Part shown: in pieces, positions 1 through 7,045 of the stretch
Numbering within the stretch: position 1 is the stretch's first letter
How the letters are laid out: each line of letters opens with the position of its first letter
NCBI GenBank assembly: GCA_035315065.1
Contig: DATFYM010000201.1
Span: 1 to 40,795 of the forward strand
DNA from: DATFYM01 sp035315065
GTDB lineage: Bacteria; Acidobacteriota; Terriglobia; UBA7540
Direction: 5' to 3'
DNA: 40,795 bases
Notes under the pieces: model-generated
Told to the model about the DNA's origin: nothing
Database searches by the model: none
The model's input: the letters and a program-made list of their open reading frames with translations, nothing else
Position numbers and translations under genes: made by a program

Positions 1-790
1 TTTTATTAAAACGTGTCAAGTCTCGCGGCTCGTGTCAATCTGTAATCGCTGCTCACTTCGTAATCGCAAAAGAGCTTCCAACCCAGAGGCACAGAGAAGA
101 ATGGGAAGCATTGGGAAACAAGAGACATCTTTAGATCCCCCCACGGACTCCTCTCTGAGTTCGGGCCTCCGTGGTAATTCTTCCTGCCTTCAGCGGCCCT
201 TTGGGGGTCCGTTGGGAGCCGGGGAAAGTCTTGAAGCCAATCTATTGATTCGACGATGGTTAATCGCCAATTTGCCCAGTCGAAGGAGCGGCCGCATGTT
301 GAATTTAAATGACTTACGAACAACTGTTGCCGGCGAGTGTCGGACCGCCTTTTCGGTTTTGTCGGGCGACAGAAACGCGGCGAGGACAATCTTGTTGATT
401 CAACGATGGTTGTTGGCAAATCTACCGAGAAGAAGTGGCAAAGGCGTGCTCAATCTAAAGGACTTACTAGCTGTATCTCCGCCGAGCGGTGCGAGACCTT
501 TTCGGTCTTGCGGGGCCACTCAAACGTGGCGCGGCCCATCTATTGATTCGAGAAGGGTTGTTGGCGAAGTTTCCGAGGAGAACGGGCGAAGCGCTGCTCA
601 ATCTAAAGGACTTGCTAACGGTGTCTCCGGCGAGCCTTAAGCGCCTATTTGAAAACGAGCCCGCTGGGGGGCCTCTTTTTTTGCGCAGAATCGCAGCAGA
701 TTCCGCCATTTTCTGCCAAAACGTGGCAGAAGATGGCAGAAGATCGGGGTTTTCGCGATCGATTCTATTAGAAAACGTGTCAAGTCGTGC
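1..790 (+). repeat. Dispersed ~0.78 kb element, copy A (inverted partner at 12190-12980)
   Basis: Read forwards, this stretch matches the reverse complement of 12190-12980 almost from end to end. Both copies open with AAAACGTGTCAAGTCTCGCG, continue through a CAGAGGCACAGAGAAGAATGGG segment in shortened or full form, then three ~150 bp tandem units, and close with a TATTTGAAAACGAG block and a TGGCAGAA-rich tail. Agreement is patchy, with stretches of near identity separated by small indels. In copy A the 15-mer AAAACGTGTCAAGTC recurs as a perfect direct repeat at 8-22 and 772-786, so one unit is about 764 bp. No transposase is visible. The open frames across it are interrupted and shift between units, so I do not call a gene. 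It could be a non-autonomous mobile element, a decayed gene or a structured RNA locus. Confidence 0.75.
242..655 (+). repeat. Three ~150 bp tandem units inside element copy A
   Basis: Units start at about 242, 392 and 540, marked by TTGATTC; the spacing of the TTGATT words is 150 then 148 bp. The best conserved internal word is CAATCTAAAGGACTTGCTAAC, seen at about 599-620 and in weaker form at about 450-470 and 301-321. Each unit can be read as a peptide of the type LLIRxxLLAxxPRRxG followed by LNLKDLLTVSP, but unit 3 is in a different frame from units 1 and 2. The inverted copy has three units with the same words. Either a repeat protein has decayed here or selection acts on the DNA or RNA. 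Confidence 0.7.
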
Positions 791-1107
791 GGCCCCCATC
801 CCAACGAGCGCGCGGGGGTTTGTCGATTGCAGATTGGCCCTGGGCAAAGTGAAGGCTCGACCGATCATCGATATTTTGAATCGGACCGAACCCAAATTGC
901 ATTGATATCAAAAGAGATCTTGGGTTGGGTTTTGGTACGAACCCATTTAAGCCATCATGTTATTGAAAACAAATGGCATACACTACGGAAACCCATCAAG
1001 TAATTGAAAAAAAAATGGTTAGCCCGGTTTGCCGATTTTGACGGACGAATATTGAAGATTGCGAGGTCCCATCCCAACGGCTTCTTCAGGGGGTAATCGG
1101 CAATTTG
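791..1107. other. Gene-poor spacer, AT-rich in part
   Basis: No convincing gene. About 890-1020 is clearly more AT-rich than its surroundings and contains poly-A runs and two similar words (CATCATGTTATTGAAAAC and CATCAAGTAATTGAAAAA). Long open frames on the minus strand here belong to the antisense shadow of uvrD. Base composition changes abruptly to GC-rich near 1025. Confidence 0.5.
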
Positions 1108-1199
1108 AAACTGGTAGCGCGGGCGCCTCGCCCGCCCTTGCCGCAAGAGCGGGCGGAGCCTGCCCTGAGCGAAGCGAAGGGATGCCCGCGCTACCAGGG
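1108..1199. repeat. REP-like palindrome, GCGGGCG/CGCCCGC family
   Basis: The outer arms CTGGTAGCGCGGGCG and GCCCGCGCTACCAG are inverted and enclose a second inverted pair (GCCCGCCC with GAGCGGGCGG) and the CCCTGAGCGAAGCGAAGGG word. Sequences of this make are common intergenic REP-type elements. A member of the same family lies inside the uvrD coding sequence at 2946-3066. Confidence 0.75.
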
Positions 1200-1278
1200 C
1201 AGGAGTTTGTCGGTCTCCCGGCAATAGTGTAGAATGCTTTCTGGGGGCCATCTTTCCAACCCGTCGGCCGGCCCGTCG

Positions 1279-1398
1279 AGGGTGTGAAACACAGAGGCGG
1301 AGACACAGACAGAACAATGAGGAGTACACAAGGATGTCGTTTGCTTCCCGATATTTCCCATTTTTGTCTCCGCGCCTCTGTGTCTCTGTGATGGAAGC
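1279..1398. repeat. CACAGAG-type hairpin repeat upstream of uvrD
   Basis: Left arm CACAGAGGCGGAGACACAG and right arm CTCCGCGCCTCTGTGTCTCT are imperfect inverted repeats with a ~60 nt centre. The right arm continues into GGAAGCTCC. The same family occurs at 4032-4122 and 26705-26825, with half-sized members inside the two element copies (about 88-112 and 12862-12905). It ends some 60 bp before the helicase start, so it may lie in the promoter or leader region of uvrD. Confidence 0.75.
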
Positions 1399-1458
1399 TC
1401 CCTCGCAGATATTTAACAGCTTCGCCGGCCTTGGGCGCCGTGGCGCCGGCACTTTCGC

Positions 1459-3978
1459 ATGACGAACCTTCTCGACGAATTGAATCCCCAGCAGCGGGAA
1501 GCGGTCGAACAGACGGAGGGGCCGTTGCTGATCCTGGCCGGCGCCGGCAGCGGGAAGACGCGCGTCATCACCTACCGCATCGCCTACCTGATCGAAGTGA
1601 AGGGCGTCGATCCTCCCAGCATCCTGGCGGTGACCTTCACCAACAAAGCGGCCGACCAGATGAAGGAGCGTGTGGCAACACTGCTCGCACGACGCGAGGA
1701 AGACGCGAGTCGGGAGTCGGGAACCGGGAATCGGGAAGAAAGCGATGGGAGTGGCGAGTGGGTAGTCGGGAATCGACAGAATGATCGGACTTGGGGATCG
1801 ACTCCCGACTCCCGGCCCCCGACTCCCGCAGCAACTACCGGCAACCGACAACGGTCCCCCGCCATCTCCACCTTCCATTCGTTTTGTGTGCGCGCGTTGC
1901 GCCGCGACATCGACCGGCTCGGGTACAGCCGCGATTTTTCCATTTACGATGACGATGACCAGACCAGACTGATTAAGGCGGCCATTGAGGAACTGGGGCT
2001 CGCCAACTTGTCGATCACGCCGCGCGCCGCGCTCTCGCGCATCAGCTACTGGAAGAACCACGGCATCTCGCCCGAGGAAGCTTACGAGAAAGCGGGTAAC
2101 CCCACCCTCGAGCGGTTCGCGGTGCTGTACGATCTCTACTCGCGCCGCTTGCGGCAGGCGAACGCGCTCGACTTTGACGACCTGCTGTTGAAAGCGGTCG
2201 ATCTCTTTTATCAGGCCCCCGACGTCTGCGAGCGGTACAACCGGCGTTATCGCTACATGCTGGTGGATGAGTACCAGGACACCAACCGCATCCAGTACCA
2301 GTTGATCCGGCAGTTGACGCTGGCCCACCAGAACCTCTGCGTGGTGGGCGACGAGGACCAGTCGATTTACGGCTGGCGCGGCGCTGACATCAAGAACATC
2401 CTGAGTTTTGAAAAGGACTATCCCTCGGCGCGGATCATCCGCCTGGAAAGGAACTACCGCTCCACGCAGACCATCCTGGACGCGGCCACCGCCGTCGTCA
2501 GCAACAACGAGGAGCGCAAAGGCAAAGAGTTGTGGACCGACCGCGGGGCCGGCGGGCTGGTGAGCCTCTACGAAGCGGGCGACGCCGAGGACGAGGGTCT
2601 CTACGTGACGCTCCAGGTCGCCCAGCGCCTGGAGCAGGACCGGAAAGGGACGGTGGCGGTCCTCTATCGCACCAACGCGCAGTCGCGTGTGTTTGAAGAG
2701 GCGTTGCGGACGCGTGGCATCAGCTACCGCCTGGTGGGCGGCTTCAGCTTCTACGCGCGAGCGGAAGTGAAAGACGCCATGGCCTACGCGCGCCTGGCCG
2801 CCAACTCCACCGACGACGCGGCCTTGCTGCGCATCGTCAACACGCCGCCGCGGGGAATCGGAGCCGGCACGCTCGGCACGCTGCAGGAATCGGCGCGCGC
2901 CAAGCGCCTGACCTTGTGGGAAGCGATCGAGCAGGAAGCCGCCGAGCCGGGAGCGCGGGCGTCTCGCCCGCTTCTTTCTTCTTCGGCCGGAGGCTCGCTT
3001 AGGAGCCTTGATGGCGACGTTGCAGCGGGAAGCGCAAGAGCGGGCGAGACGCCCGCGCTCCAAGGGCGTTTGCCGCCGCGCGCCCACGGCGCCGTGACGG
3101 TGTTCCATAGACTGATGCGCAACCTGGCCGAAGATCGCGAGCGCCTGACGCTGCCGGAGTTCTTCAAGGCCATCCTCGATCTGTCGGGGTACCGCAAGAT
3201 GCTGGAAGAGGAAAACTCGCCGGAAGCCGCAGACCGGATCGAGAACCTGGACGAATTGGTGAATGCGGCGGCGTCGGCGGCGCAGCGCGGCGAGACGCTG
3301 GCCGAATTCATCGACCACGCCGCGCTGGTCTCCGACACCGATCAGTTCGACGAGCGGGCGCGCGTTACCTTGATGACCCTGCACAGCGCCAAGGGACTGG
3401 AGTTCTCTACCGTGTTTCTGGCCGGCTTGGAAGAGGGCGTGTTCCCCCACAAGTTGTCGCTCGATAGCCCGTCCGGCATCGAGGAGGAGCGCCGCCTTTG
3501 CTACGTCGGCATGACGCGCGCCAAAGACCAACTGACGCTCAGTTGGGCGCGGTATCGGCGGTCATTCGGCCAGGAAGGTTTCGAGGGCAGTCGGCCGTCG
3601 CGGTTCCTGCGCGAAGTCCCGAACAAACTGGTGGAGCGCGTCAACCGAGGCCGTTTCGCGCCCAAGCCACAAACCACCTGGGGCGACGCGGTGAATTCGG
3701 TGCGCGGCGTCGGGCGCTTCTTGGAAGAGCGCGGACGCGGCAGCGCCGGGGCCGGGTCGGCCATGCGTAAAGGCTCGCAGGGGTTTTCCTTTGGGCCGGC
3801 GGCCCCACGCGCGCAGGGTCGCTGGAGGGTTGGGAGTCGGGTCCGGCACGCCAAGTATGGGTTTGGAACCGTTATGGGCTGCGAAGGCGAAGGCGAGGAC
3901 GCCAAGGTGACGATCAGTTTTCCTGGTTATGGAACCAAAAAACTGATAGAACGATACGCGGGGCTGGAAAAGGCGTGA
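1459..3978 (+). CDS. UvrD/PcrA-type superfamily 1 ATP-dependent DNA helicase
   Basis: A 3'-5' DNA helicase of the UvrD/PcrA/Rep group, acting in nucleotide excision and mismatch repair and in clearing replication blocks. All motifs are present in order: Walker A GAGSGKT at residues 28-34, TFTNKAA (Ia), VDEYQDT near 269 (II), GDEDQSIYGWRGA near 297 (III), LERNYRST (IV), LHSAKGLEF near 643 (V) and CYVGMTRAK near 681 (VI). At 839 residues it is roughly 100 longer than typical PcrA. Most of the excess sits in two stretches of intergenic-repeat character: residues ~82-133, in the loop before the conserved STFHSFC, and ~497-537. Both keep the frame and leave every motif intact. The tail has a short Tudor-like C-terminal domain (VRHAKYGFGTV). 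The ATG at 1459 gives the family N-terminus. UvrD and PcrA cannot be separated by eye. Confidence 0.95.
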   Translation: MTNLLDELNPQQREAVEQTEGPLLILAGAGSGKTRVITYRIAYLIEVKGVDPPSILAVTFTNKAADQMKERVATLLARREEDASRESGTGNREESDGSGEWVVGNRQNDRTWGSTPDSRPPTPAATTGNRQRSPAISTFHSFCVRALRRDIDRLGYSRDFSIYDDDDQTRLIKAAIEELGLANLSITPRAALSRISYWKNHGISPEEAYEKAGNPTLERFAVLYDLYSRRLRQANALDFDDLLLKAVDLFYQAPDVCERYNRRYRYMLVDEYQDTNRIQYQLIRQLTLAHQNLCVVGDEDQSIYGWRGADIKNILSFEKDYPSARIIRLERNYRSTQTILDAATAVVSNNEERKGKELWTDRGAGGLVSLYEAGDAEDEGLYVTLQVAQRLEQDRKGTVAVLYRTNAQSRVFEEALRTRGISYRLVGGFSFYARAEVKDAMAYARLAANSTDDAALLRIVNTPPRGIGAGTLGTLQESARAKRLTLWEAIEQEAAEPGARASRPLLSSSAGGSLRSLDGDVAAGSARAGETPALQGRLPPRAHGAVTVFHRLMRNLAEDRERLTLPEFFKAILDLSGYRKMLEEENSPEAADRIENLDELVNAAASAAQRGETLAEFIDHAALVSDTDQFDERARVTLMTLHSAKGLEFSTVFLAGLEEGVFPHKLSLDSPSGIEEERRLCYVGMTRAKDQLTLSWARYRRSFGQEGFEGSRPSRFLREVPNKLVERVNRGRFAPKPQTTWGDAVNSVRGVGRFLEERGRGSAGAGSAMRKGSQGFSFGPAAPRAQGRWRVGSRVRHAKYGFGTVMGCEGEGEDAKVTISFPGYGTKKLIERYAGLEKA
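1703..1855. repeat. In-frame insertion of GGGAGTCGGGA-type inverted repeats in uvrD
   Basis: Left half: CGGGAGTCGGGAACCGGGAA and related words. Right half: the complementary CGACTCCCGACTCCCG words near 1798-1830. Such degenerate short-unit arrays are otherwise intergenic in this window, for example near 10055-10087. Here they are translated as a low-complexity stretch rich in G, S, R, N and P. Related PcrA proteins go almost directly from motif Ia to the STFHS motif, so this is an insertion in a surface loop. Confidence 0.75.
2946..3066. repeat. In-frame REP-like palindrome inside uvrD
   Basis: Arms GAGCGCGGGCGTCTCGCCCG and CGGGCGAGACGCCCGCGCTC are near-perfect inverted repeats separated by about 75 nt. 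They are the same family as the intergenic palindrome at 1108-1199. The encoded peptide contains RASRPLL and RAGETPAL, the usual readings of this repeat. The frame is kept on both sides. Confidence 0.8.
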
Positions 3979-4031
3979 GGCCATCGAGAGATATACGAAA
4001 CAAGGGGCGAAGTCATTGTGGGCGACCTTCT

Positions 4032-4122
4032 AACACAGAGACACAGAGGCACGGAGAAAAAGTGGGAACGTCTGCTTCCCGTGATTCTCCTTTTCTTCTC
4101 TGCGCCTCCGTGTCTCTGTGTT
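4032..4122. repeat. CACAGAG-type hairpin repeat downstream of uvrD
   Basis: Arms of about 27 nt, AACACAGAGACACAGAGGCA at 4032-4051 and its imperfect complement ending at 4122, with a centre of about 37 nt. It lies 50 nt after the uvrD stop and could act as an mRNA 3'-end structure. Same family as the repeats at 1279-1398 and 26705-26825. Confidence 0.75.
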
Positions 4123-4170
4123 TAGTTCTTCCCACATTTCCAAGATGAGGATCGAGGATCACCGAGGACT

Positions 4171-4326
4171 ATGGATACTACGAAGATCAAGGACAAAGCT
4201 GAACGCAAGAAGCTGAAACGCGCCGCGCGCAAAGAAGCAAAACCGAAGGTCAAGCGGACTGACCCGCGCGGGTCGCACAAGAGGAAAGTGAAGAAGAAGG
4301 GCCCGGGCACAGCGGCACGAAGGTAG
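4171..4326 (+). CDS. Small, very basic protein (51 aa)
   Basis: ATG to TAG gives 51 residues, nearly half of them Lys or Arg, starting MDTTKIKDKAERKKLKRAAR and ending in KKKGPGTAARR. A GAGG at 4164-4167 lies 3 nt before the ATG, closer than ideal. There is no signal peptide, membrane segment or cysteine. Composition suggests binding to nucleic acid or ribosomes, but I recognise no family. It sits between uvrD and the permease on the same strand. The alternative is chance openness of a Lys-rich frame. Confidence 0.5.
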   Translation: MDTTKIKDKAERKKLKRAARKEAKPKVKRTDPRGSHKRKVKKKGPGTAARR

Positions 4327-4358
4327 TGGCTAGTGGTCAGTGGCTAGTGGCTAGCGGC
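4324..4358 (+). repeat. Short-unit TGGCTAGTGG repeat
   Basis: Several overlapping copies of TAGTGGC/TCAGTGGC follow directly on the small basic gene. The same word builds the inverted repeats between the hydrolase and PEP-CTERM genes (28993-29043 and 33202-33251). Confidence 0.6.
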
Positions 4359-4401
4359 GGTTCCACGGGTCGTTTCGCTGGTTACCGCCGCGGAGGACTG
4401 C

Positions 4402-5952
4402 GTGAGTCAGCTTTTCGCCAAGAAAAGCATTGACAAGCTGTTGGCGGACGCCGACGAGGCAGAGCACCGCCTGCGCAAGTCGCTGGGACCCTGGTCGCTC
4501 ACCGCGCTGGGCATCGGCGCCATCATCGGCACCGGAATCTTCATCCTGACGGGCACCGCCGCGGCGGGCGAGGTGGTCAACTTCCGGTCGGTCTTGAAGG
4601 CGCCGCTGATCGACGTCCTGCTGCACGGACATCAGGCGCTAGGCGCTGCCGGACGCCCGGGTGCCGGACCAGCCATCGCCCTGTCGTTCTTCCTGGTGGC
4701 GATCGCCTGCGCGCTGGCCGGGCTGTGCTACGCCGAGCTGGCCTCCATGATCCCTATCGCCGGCAGCGCCTATACTTACACCTACGCCACGCTGGGCGAG
4801 ATCGTGGCCTGGATCATCGGCTGGGACCTGATCCTGGAATACGCGGTCAGCAACATGGCGGTGGCGGTGGGCTTCTCAGCCTACATTAATAGCCTACTGT
4901 CGGGCTTCGGCCTGCACGTCCCCACCAGCATCAGCAACCCGGTCTTTGATGACTCGCTCCAGCGTACCGGCTCGTACTTCAACGTTCCGGGCTTCCTCAT
5001 CGTCATGCTCCTCACGGTGGTCCTGGTGCGAGGCATCCGGGAGAGCGCGGGCGTCAACAACTTTATGGTGTCGGTGAAGATCATCGCCATTCTGATCTTC
5101 ATCTCCTTTGCCTCGCGGTACATCCACGTTTCCAACTGGAAGCCGTTCATGCCCAACGGCTGGCAAGGCGTGCTCACGGGCGGCGCCATTGTGTTCTTCA
5201 CCTACATCGGCTTCGACTCGGTTTCGACGGCGGCCGAGGAAACACGCAACCCGCAGCGGGACGTTCCCATCGGCATCATCGCGTCGCTCATCATTTGTAC
5301 GATTCTCTACTGCTCGGTGGCCGTGGTGCTGACGGGCGTCGAGAACTGGCAGCAGCTTCGCAACGCCGCGCCGGTGGCCAGGGCGCTCGAATACATTCAC
5401 CTTTACGGGGTGGAGCGCTGGGTGACGGTGGGCGCGCTGATGGGCATGCTCAGCTCATTGCTGGTTTTCCAGTTGGGGCAGGCGCGGGTGTGGTTTGCGA
5501 TGTCGCGCGACGGGTTGCTGCCCAAGGCGTTTTCGCGTGTCCACACTCGGTTCCGCACGCCCCACATCAGCACCTGGGTGGCGGGGTTCTTTGTGGCCAT
5601 TCCCTCGGGACTGTTCAACATCGGCACGCTGTCGGATCTCTCGAACATCGGCACTCTCTTCGCCTTCGTTCTCGTATCGTTGGGCGTGCTAGTGCTGCGG
5701 CGCAAGCAACCCGCGCGCCAACGGGGGTTTCGAACCCCTTGGGTTCCGGTTCTACCCATCGCGGCGGTGCTGTGCTGCTTGGTCCTGATGGGCAGCCTTC
5801 CGCTCGAGACCTGGCTCCGCTTTGTGATCTGGCTGACCATCGGCTTGGTGATCTACTTCGCGTACAGCCGTCACCATAGCGAGTTTAGTAGTGGCGCCGC
5901 CGCGGCCGCTGCGCCGGAGAAGGCAAAGGCTTCGATGCCCGGGAGGGCTTGA
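4402..5952 (+). CDS. APC-superfamily amino-acid permease (cationic amino-acid transporter type)
   Basis: An inner-membrane amino-acid transporter of the amino acid-polyamine-organocation superfamily, closest by eye to the YfnA/CAT group. Hallmarks are GIGAIIGTGIFILTG in TM1, the CYAELASMIPIAGSAYTYTY stretch over TM2-TM3, GWDLILEYAVSNMAVA, and FFTYIGFDSVSTAAEETRNP near the middle. About a dozen hydrophobic segments fit 516 residues. The loop of about 35 residues between TM1 and TM2 is usual for this subgroup. Translation starts at a GTG with a GGAGG about 6 nt upstream. The C-terminus is Ala-rich and soluble. The next gene starts 14 nt downstream, so co-transcription with the nuclease gene is likely. 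The substrate cannot be fixed from sequence. Confidence 0.9.
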   Translation: MSQLFAKKSIDKLLADADEAEHRLRKSLGPWSLTALGIGAIIGTGIFILTGTAAAGEVVNFRSVLKAPLIDVLLHGHQALGAAGRPGAGPAIALSFFLVAIACALAGLCYAELASMIPIAGSAYTYTYATLGEIVAWIIGWDLILEYAVSNMAVAVGFSAYINSLLSGFGLHVPTSISNPVFDDSLQRTGSYFNVPGFLIVMLLTVVLVRGIRESAGVNNFMVSVKIIAILIFISFASRYIHVSNWKPFMPNGWQGVLTGGAIVFFTYIGFDSVSTAAEETRNPQRDVPIGIIASLIICTILYCSVAVVLTGVENWQQLRNAAPVARALEYIHLYGVERWVTVGALMGMLSSLLVFQLGQARVWFAMSRDGLLPKAFSRVHTRFRTPHISTWVAGFFVAIPSGLFNIGTLSDLSNIGTLFAFVLVSLGVLVLRRKQPARQRGFRTPWVPVLPIAAVLCCLVLMGSLPLETWLRFVIWLTIGLVIYFAYSRHHSEFSSGAAAAAAPEKAKASMPGRA

Positions 5953-5965
5953 CGGTCCGGGGGAT

Positions 5966-6832
5966 ATGAAGGGTCGATCTCCATTCCGGCGATGGACGAA
6001 AAGACGCGTCCTGGTCCGAGCCGGCCTCGGGCTGGCGCTGCTGATGCCGACTGTTCCTTGTTACGGGTGGGGTCCGACAGCTCATCGTTTGGTGAACAAC
6101 GCGGCGGTCCAAACGCTGCCACCTCAAATGCGGGACTTCTTTCTCGCCAACCGCCAGTTCCTAGTCGATCATGCCAACGATCCCGACGACTGGATGAAGA
6201 AGGACCGCAACGAACGCGCACGGCACTACATCTATCTGGACAAGTACGGCCTGTTTCCTTACCTGAGCCTGCCTCATTCGTTTCGCGACGCGGTCGCTCG
6301 CTACGGAACGGGCCGGATCGGCCGCGACGGGCTGCTGCCCTGGCGCATCGGCGAGTACAGTCTGAAGCTGACCAACGCCTTCAAGGCGGAGAACTGGGAC
6401 GAGGTGAAGCTGGACGCAGCGGTGCTGGCGCATTACATTGCCGACGCGCACGATCCTCTGCACACCACCCAGAATTACGACGGCCAGTTGACCTTGCAGA
6501 AGGGTCTGGAGGCGCGGTTTTCCAACCGCCTCGCGGAGCGCTACGCCAACTTCTTCTTGTTCCGCGCCGACGAGGCGGTTTCGATCAGTGACCCCACGGA
6601 GTACGCGTTCGACATGGTTCTGGAAGCGAACACCTGGGTGGATCGGATCATCCTTACTGACCGCAGCGCGCGGGACGATCTGCCAGCCTATACGGACGAT
6701 TACCTGGATCACTTCTACAACCAGATGAGCTCGACCTTGATGCTGGAGCTGAACGCTGCGGCTCACGATGCGGGGTCTTATTGGTACAGCGCTTGGGCCA
6801 ACGCCGGACGTCCCGCGCTGCCTTCGCACTGA
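5966..6832 (+). CDS. S1/P1-type secreted nuclease
   Basis: A zinc-dependent nuclease of the S1/P1 (phospholipase C-like) family, expected to cut single-stranded DNA or RNA to 5'-nucleotides outside the cytoplasm. After a basic N-terminus and hydrophobic stretch, a likely signal peptide ends before Trp35, giving a mature start WGPTAHR. In this family the N-terminal Trp and a nearby His bind zinc. Further zinc ligands appear in HYIYLDKYG and in HYIADAHDPLH, followed by TTQNYDGQ. At 288 residues it has the usual length. The longer frame from 5891 overlaps the permease and gives an implausible Arg-rich leader, so I use ATG 5966 with a GGGGGA just upstream. Its neighbours, an amino-acid permease and adenosine deaminase, suggest scavenging. 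Confidence 0.88.
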   Translation: MKGRSPFRRWTKRRVLVRAGLGLALLMPTVPCYGWGPTAHRLVNNAAVQTLPPQMRDFFLANRQFLVDHANDPDDWMKKDRNERARHYIYLDKYGLFPYLSLPHSFRDAVARYGTGRIGRDGLLPWRIGEYSLKLTNAFKAENWDEVKLDAAVLAHYIADAHDPLHTTQNYDGQLTLQKGLEARFSNRLAERYANFFLFRADEAVSISDPTEYAFDMVLEANTWVDRIILTDRSARDDLPAYTDDYLDHFYNQMSSTLMLELNAAAHDAGSYWYSAWANAGRPALPSH

Positions 6833-7045
6833 ACGATTGAGCCGATTGAACGATTGGGTGATTGAGCGACTGTAGCCATTGAGTGATTGGGTGATTGAAA
6901 GACGAATCCGACGGCGCGGTGATGCAATCACCCGATCGCCCGATCACACAATCGCCAAATGAGGGATTGCGTGGTTGAGCGATTGAAAGACGAGTCCGAC
7001 GGCAGGGTGATGCAATCACACAATCACACAATCACACAATCACCA
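6833..7045. repeat. GATTG/CAATC short-unit array running into the add gene
   Basis: A run of GATTGAACGATTGGGTGATTG-like octamer units is followed by complementary CAATCACCCGATCGCC-like units. The pattern then repeats as GATTGCGTGGTTGAGCGATTG and CAATCACACAATCACACAAT. The two halves share GACGA(A/G)TCCGACGGC(A/G)(C/G)GGTGATG, so this is a duplicated hairpin-forming module of ~110 bp. It covers all candidate start codons of the deaminase gene. Confidence 0.8.

Noticed and set aside
32..640. 202-residue frame over element copy A as a real gene
   Set aside because: The frame shifts between units 2 and 3, the inverted copy reads differently, and there is no ribosome site. Treated as repeat with possible fossil coding.
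955..3531. 858-residue open frame on the minus strand across uvrD
   Set aside because: It is antisense to a helicase with all motifs intact. Its sequence is Arg/Gly/Val-rich with no domain, as expected of a GC-rich shadow frame.
6833..7045. CRISPR-like look of the GATTG/CAATC array
   Set aside because: Units are 8-10 bp and degenerate, there are no spacers of constant length, and no cas genes are present.
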